From Promethearchaeota archaeon (GTDB lineage Archaea > Asgardarchaeota > Lokiarchaeia > Sigynarchaeales > SOKP01): a DNA stretch of 45,222 nt. Shown one piece after another: positions 41,631 to 45,222 of the stretch. The position numbers and the translations under genes were made by a program. Below the pieces are notes generated by a model, which saw only the letters and a list, made by a program, of their open reading frames with translations, was not told where the DNA came from and made no database searches. Each line of letters opens with the position of its first letter. Position 1 is the stretch's first letter. The stretch lies in contig JAHPYY010000216.1 in the NCBI GenBank assembly GCA_019058515.1, positions 1 through 45,222 on the forward strand, read 5' to 3'.

Positions 41631-42416
41631 GTGATAATCGTAGGTTTAGGGATCGGATTAACCGTTCAGTCCTTAATGTATATCACGCTTGTAAATCAGA
41701 ACCAAGCCTTACAGGAAGAGTTAGACGAAAAGGATGAGGATTTGGAAGACCTAAATTCAATATTAGATAATATCGAAGATTCCACTGAATTAGGGCTTTA
41801 CTTCATGCAGAACATCGAATTCGACACGAACTACGGACAAGATGGGTGGACCTACTGGATTCAAATACCCTTTAACACTTACTTTAATTATCGGTTATAC
41901 AACGACCACTCCGTCTCAAGAACATCGTATCAAGCGTTAGCTAATTCTGTGGAAGATTTCTGCGAAGAAAGCGATGTTCAATTTATAGCTGAGACCGTTA
42001 GGGAGTGTTGCGTTAATCAAAATGACGATGAAGAAGTCGCAAACGCCCTTTTAAATTTTGTTCAAGACAAGGGCGAATTCGAGTCCAGCCTTCACTACAT
42101 TACGGAAGAGGACGACATGCCTAAGTATCCCATAGAAACTGTGTGCGAAGGAGGAGGTGATTGTGAGGATTTATCGATTTTATTCGTCTCACTTCTCGAA
42201 AGCCTAGGATTTGACACGGTATTAATAATAATTCCGGGACATTGTTTTGCGGGAGTGGCGTTAGATTCGGCTCCTACTTGGGGTGATGGATGGTACATTA
42301 CATACGAAGGGATCGACTACTACACCTGTGAAACCACAATAGAAGGTTGGAGGGTAGGGGATCTTCCCGATAGTTCTCAAGTTGATAGCTTTTACCTTGC
42401 TGAAGTTATATGTTAA
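41631..42416 (+). CDS. Membrane-anchored transglutaminase-like protein, divergent type
   Basis: 261 residues from GTG 41631. Membrane helix at the N-terminus, acidic coiled coil (about 25-50, QEELDEKDEDLEDLNSILDN), then a transglutaminase-like domain with Cys 178 in G-G-G-D-C-E-D, His 204 in P-G-H-C-F-A-G-V, and Glu 234 in Y-T-C-E-T-T. It has extra cysteines outside the active site, perhaps disulfide-bonded. The frame stays open upstream to a TGA at 41571 and encodes a basic stretch (SSKHKIYLYI) that would complete the anchor, but without a usual start; an ATG at 41570 is in another frame. Follows the 7-helix gene at 40822. Confidence 0.75.
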   Translation: MIIVGLGIGLTVQSLMYITLVNQNQALQEELDEKDEDLEDLNSILDNIEDSTELGLYFMQNIEFDTNYGQDGWTYWIQIPFNTYFNYRLYNDHSVSRTSYQALANSVEDFCEESDVQFIAETVRECCVNQNDDEEVANALLNFVQDKGEFESSLHYITEEDDMPKYPIETVCEGGGDCEDLSILFVSLLESLGFDTVLIIIPGHCFAGVALDSAPTWGDGWYITYEGIDYYTCETTIEGWRVGDLPDSSQVDSFYLAEVIC

Positions 42417-42420
42417 TTTA

Positions 42421-42432
42421 TTTTTTTTTTTT
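42421..42432 (+). terminator. Poly-T terminator
   Basis: Twelve T in a row on the plus strand, starting four bases after the stop codon of the transglutaminase-like gene. Typical archaeal termination signal. Confidence 0.6.
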
Positions 42433-42601
42433 AATCTCATGAAGTCGATATTATACTTCTTTTAAAATAAAGCACATTTTACTTGTACTTGTAGTCATTC
42501 TTTGCCTTGTACGGTTTAAAATCGTCGCAATACTCTTGATCTAAGATGATTTATTTGATTTATATAAAAACAGGATACCATGTAACTTGTGGAGTGGAAA
42601 A

Positions 42602-42811
42602 ATGGTGGTCAGAATAAATAAAAGAAGTAATGAGAAGTTTTTGGGATGCATCAACTTTCCAAATTGTAAATTTACTTATAATCTCCAAAAGCTATATTAT
42701 CCTAAATGTGGAAAGTCACTCGTAAGAACACTAGGAACTAATGGTGAGATTTTAGAATGTACAGGAGAACCTAATTGTGATTTCATCTTCGATTTTGAAA
42801 TAAGAAGATAA
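42602..42811 (+). CDS. Degenerate topoisomerase-type zinc-ribbon protein
   Basis: 69 residues from ATG 42602 (GGAGTGG five bases before it; TTG at 42587 also open). It resembles two repeats of the protein at 44676: FLGCINFPNCKFTYN is the second half of one ribbon, and Y-P-K-C-G-K-S-L to GEPNCDFIFDF is a second in which the first Cys is Tyr. The first half of the first ribbon appears upstream only in broken frames (TGTAACTTGTGGA for C-P-x-C-G). So at most one incomplete zinc site is left, and this is probably a decaying fragment. Confidence 0.5.
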   Translation: MVVRINKRSNEKFLGCINFPNCKFTYNLQKLYYPKCGKSLVRTLGTNGEILECTGEPNCDFIFDFEIRR

Positions 42812-42835
42812 AATTCTAGCACAATTTTTTATAAT

Positions 42836-44542
42836 CTATGGAAATCCTTTGCGTTTGAAATAAATATATAGTATACCCAATGTAGTCCCTGAACCAACAA
42901 TTACTGTTATCACACCACCAGTAATCATCATAGGAATGAAGTTATTTTCAATCTTGAATGATGGACAACTGTCAAAAACGCTTAAATCATCAAAATCTCG
43001 GATATAGATACAATAATCAGTACCTGTTTCATAATTACCTACTGTCCACTCGTACAATCCATCATTTTCTGTATTTGAAATAATAGTTTCAAAAAATACT
43101 GAGCCTTTGTATAACTCGATTTTCACCTCATCGATAAATCCCAATGAAGTCCAAGTTATTGTATATATTTCTCCAGGCTTCATAGTTATAGAACTACTAA
43201 GTTTAGTGATTGTAATTTCTGCGTAATTAATTTTAAAAATTGAACTGTAATCTTCAACTGTGGCATCTATGTAATCACATATTTGAATTCTATAATTGCC
43301 TCCCTTGAAATTTTCCGTTGGCGAGATATACCAATCATACTCACCATCATTTTCAGTTCCATTTACAATATTTTGAATTAATGTACCACTTCTGTATAAG
43401 TTTATATCAACAAATGATATATCTCCTTGTGAGCTCCACTCAATCGTATAGGTATTTCCTTCATACCAACTCGATGCACTATTCGGACTTGATATAGATA
43501 ACTCAGGTGTAACTGTTGGTTCTTGAGGAGGCGGTTCAGGTTCTTCAGGAGGCGGCTCAGGTTCTTCTGGTGGCGGATTTGAGGGATATTCCACTAGAAG
43601 TGTCCAATCACTAGGATCAAATTCATTATCGTAATCGTCTACTACAGCATGCCCTTCATCTAATAATGCTTTGTTAACATTTTTTAGGTAAGTCTCGTCA
43701 TACCGAACATAAACCACTGCTATAGTACGTCCATAAGGTCCTATACCATATTTATCATCTACATCAAGATAAACATCTTTTTCGTAGATAAGCGATGTCA
43801 AATAAGCAGTAGCTTCATCGGCTCCAGGATCTCCTACTTCAGGTGTGTCAATATCTGCGAGTCGTATAGTCTCATCTGTGGAAAGATTGAAAGTATCCCC
43901 ATCGTAAATATAGTCTACATACCCAGTTTTATCAATCTCCCAAGAGGGTTCCGAATCGTCTTCCTCTGGGGGAGAAGCTGAGTAAGAAAACACTAATCTT
44001 GGTCGACTGCTAGTAGTTGAATGTTCCCTCGATCGTATTAAAATGGTTCCCCATTGACTGTATTCAGCATAAATACAAATCGAAAATTGTGATCCTGAAA
44101 CGCAGGAGGTCACATCTATTATCCAAGTCGCATCGTTATCAATTGAAAATGTCATTAAGTGCGAATCGTGTGACGGACGATTGTTCCATATAATTGAACT
44201 CTCGCTCCAACCCGCACTGCTTTCACACATTTTAAAAGTCAGTGATTTGGGGATGCTAGTTATGGTAAGGTAAAGTTTCACTTCATCCCAACCTTGGGTT
44301 GTTGAACTTAAGTCAAAGAATAAAAACGCTTCGTCTTGATATGTGTTGCTTCCATCGTTCCAATTACCGCAATACATTTCAGTATTGTCACCGTAGTTAT
44401 TATTCGGATATTTGCTATACACATGCGCATCCTTACTACTGTAAACAGTTTCAGTATCAGTACTACTTACTGGAGATACTATGAAAAGAGTACAAGTAGA
44501 AAAGAGTAAAAACACGATAATTATGTTCTTTTTACTAATCAT
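42836..44542 (-). CDS. Secreted, membrane-anchored protein: DNRLRE-type domain, SNase-like nuclease and two beta-sandwich domains
   Basis: 568 residues. Signal peptide (5-28). Residues 30-188 are like DNRLRE/disaggregatase-type beta domains (Y-S-S-K-D-A-H-V-Y, FLFFDLSS, P-R-L-V-F-S-Y). Residues 206-305 are like staphylococcal nuclease: DGDT (Asp 216), IRLADIDTPE with Arg 227, Asp 232 and Glu 235, and YGRTIAVVYV with Arg 272, i.e. all the catalytic positions of that family. A Pro/Glu linker (323-342) precedes two Kre9/KNH-type Ig domains (about 347-445 and 447-538) and a C-terminal helix (about 540-561) with basic end. It should cut nucleic acid outside the cell while bound to the membrane. 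The C-terminal 220 residues are paralogous to 34509 and 38633. Confidence 0.85.
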   Translation of the reverse strand: MISKKNIIIVFLLFSTCTLFIVSPVSSTDTETVYSSKDAHVYSKYPNNNYGDNTEMYCGNWNDGSNTYQDEAFLFFDLSSTTQGWDEVKLYLTITSIPKSLTFKMCESSAGWSESSIIWNNRPSHDSHLMTFSIDNDATWIIDVTSCVSGSQFSICIYAEYSQWGTILIRSREHSTTSSRPRLVFSYSASPPEEDDSEPSWEIDKTGYVDYIYDGDTFNLSTDETIRLADIDTPEVGDPGADEATAYLTSLIYEKDVYLDVDDKYGIGPYGRTIAVVYVRYDETYLKNVNKALLDEGHAVVDDYDNEFDPSDWTLLVEYPSNPPPEEPEPPPEEPEPPPQEPTVTPELSISSPNSASSWYEGNTYTIEWSSQGDISFVDINLYRSGTLIQNIVNGTENDGEYDWYISPTENFKGGNYRIQICDYIDATVEDYSSIFKINYAEITITKLSSSITMKPGEIYTITWTSLGFIDEVKIELYKGSVFFETIISNTENDGLYEWTVGNYETGTDYCIYIRDFDDLSVFDSCPSFKIENNFIPMMITGGVITVIVGSGTTLGILYIYFKRKGFP

Positions 44543-44675
44543 ATTGGAAAATATCTATATTGGTCCTTAAAAAATATATTTTTCAACTTAGTATTTAATA
44601 CTTTATACGAATGGTGGATGTGATTAAGAATTTGATATTCAATTTCCAGAAGTCGCTTAAGTAAATACTATGACA

Positions 44676-45222
44676 TCACATTTCTAACTTTTTCATTGGC
44701 CCTAAATTAAAGGTAAACTCGCAATCAGGATACCCAGAACATCCCAAGAAGTTTCCATATTTTCCAGTTCGAACCTTTAACTCCTTTCCACACTTTGGGC
44801 AAACAAGGGGTTTCTGATCTTCCTTGTTGTAGTTATAGGTAAACTTACAGTTTGGAAATCCAGTACACCCGATAAATCCTCCAAACTTTCCTTTCCTCGC
44901 GGATAACGCTTTGCCACACTTCGGACACTTTAAAGTATCTTCTAGCGCGGTTAAGGGATATAAATATAGGCATTCGGGATATCCAGTACACGACAACGAG
45001 CGATTAGGTTCCTTTCCCTTTATTTCCAAGGGTTTTCCGCATTTAGGGCAGTTAATCTCCTCTTGGTCCTCAAACTCAAGACTGAAGGTGAAATCGCACT
45101 TCGGATGCCCCTTACACTGGAAATGTTTTCCGTCCTTTCCGCTTTTTACGACCAGCTCTTTTCCGCATTTAGGGCAGACTAATTGCTCGGCATCTTCCTT
45201 CAAATTGAACACATACCTACAC
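44676..45222 (-). CDS. Tandem topoisomerase-type zinc-ribbon protein, 5-prime end outside window
   Basis: Four C4 ribbons of the type found at the C-terminus of type IA topoisomerases: Cys 13/16/33/39, 55/58/75/81, 96/99/116/122 and 138/141/158/164, each C-P-K-C-G, G-x-x-(F/L)-x-x-C and (Y/F)-P-x-C-x-(F/Y). These residue numbers count from a GTG at 45212, but that codon is a Val in C-R-Y-V-F-N-L, the end of a further ribbon that runs off the window. The gene is thus partial. It may be the end of topA or a stand-alone zinc-ribbon protein; only the missing part can tell. Confidence 0.82.
   Translation of the reverse strand, partial: CRYVFNLKEDAEQLVCPKCGKELVVKSGKDGKHFQCKGHPKCDFTFSLEFEDQEEINCPKCGKPLEIKGKEPNRSLSCTGYPECLYLYPLTALEDTLKCPKCGKALSARKGKFGGFIGCTGFPNCKFTYNYNKEDQKPLVCPKCGKELKVRTGKYGNFLGCSGYPDCEFTFNLGPMKKLEM

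Noticed and set aside
1..45222. CRISPR array, prophage, intact insertion sequence, rRNA or tRNA
   Set aside because: No regularly spaced repeats, no phage structural or transposase genes, and no rRNA or cloverleaf-like sequence were seen on either strand by eye; a tRNA or CRISPR search program would settle it.

Overview
The window is AT-rich, gene-dense archaeal DNA. TATA-like boxes of archaeal type sit upstream of several genes, and TTG and GTG starts are common. The content is multi-PAS histidine kinases, membrane-anchored Kre9/KNH-type beta-sandwich proteins, transglutaminase-like proteins, many 7-helix membrane proteins, and a cysteine/Fe-S cluster. This mix best fits an Asgard archaeon (Lokiarchaeia-like), but there is no rRNA, tRNA or universal marker gene in the window, so that is an inference of moderate strength.

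Layout. 1-8 kb: the end of a small membrane-protein gene that appears cut by an amber codon, then two paralogous 1.1-kilo-residue PAS-repeat histidine kinases. 8-11 kb: two copies of an unusual 284-residue family (seven membrane helices plus an orphan histidine-kinase-like DHp hairpin, no ATPase domain) flanking a DUF362-type gene. 11-14.4 kb: a minus-strand set of a beta-propeller protein and two membrane proteins. 14.6-16.4 kb: a wHTH/membrane-protein pair, followed by a mosaic of two decayed gene fragments copied from loci 4.6 and 6 kb away. 16.4-21.6 kb: a copper-type P-ATPase with a long metal-binding tail, its divergent PadR-like/Cys-rich regulator, a small wHTH protein and an Lrp-type regulator with a C-terminal Cys cluster.

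21.7-27.2 kb: a sulfur cluster made of a cytosolic substrate-binding-like protein, a MoaD/ThiS-like carrier, two IscU-type scaffolds, a TusA-like protein, a MoeB/ThiF-like E1, serine acetyltransferase with an N-terminal zinc ribbon, and cysteine synthase. The two divergent promoter regions of this cluster carry the same 27-bp element (26 of 27 bases identical). The set could support cysteine and Fe-S biosynthesis, possibly with sulfur delivered as a protein thiocarboxylate. 27.2-32.4 kb: HAD-like protein, a radical SAM/SPASM gene broken in two T-runs, TPR protein, Fe-S flavoprotein, ICMT-like methyltransferase, and several gene remnants (flavoprotein tail, iscU tail, receiver-domain half, SIR2-like N-terminus).

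32.7-45.2 kb: a third 7TM-DHp copy, then a surface-protein region in which three kinds of gene recur: 7-helix membrane protein, membrane-anchored transglutaminase-like protein, and membrane-anchored two-domain beta-sandwich protein. One transglutaminase copy is truncated. One beta-sandwich protein is fused to a DNRLRE-type domain and a secreted staphylococcal-nuclease-like domain. The window ends inside a gene for tandem topoisomerase-type zinc ribbons, with a decayed relative nearby. No CRISPR array, intact transposase, rRNA or tRNA was seen.
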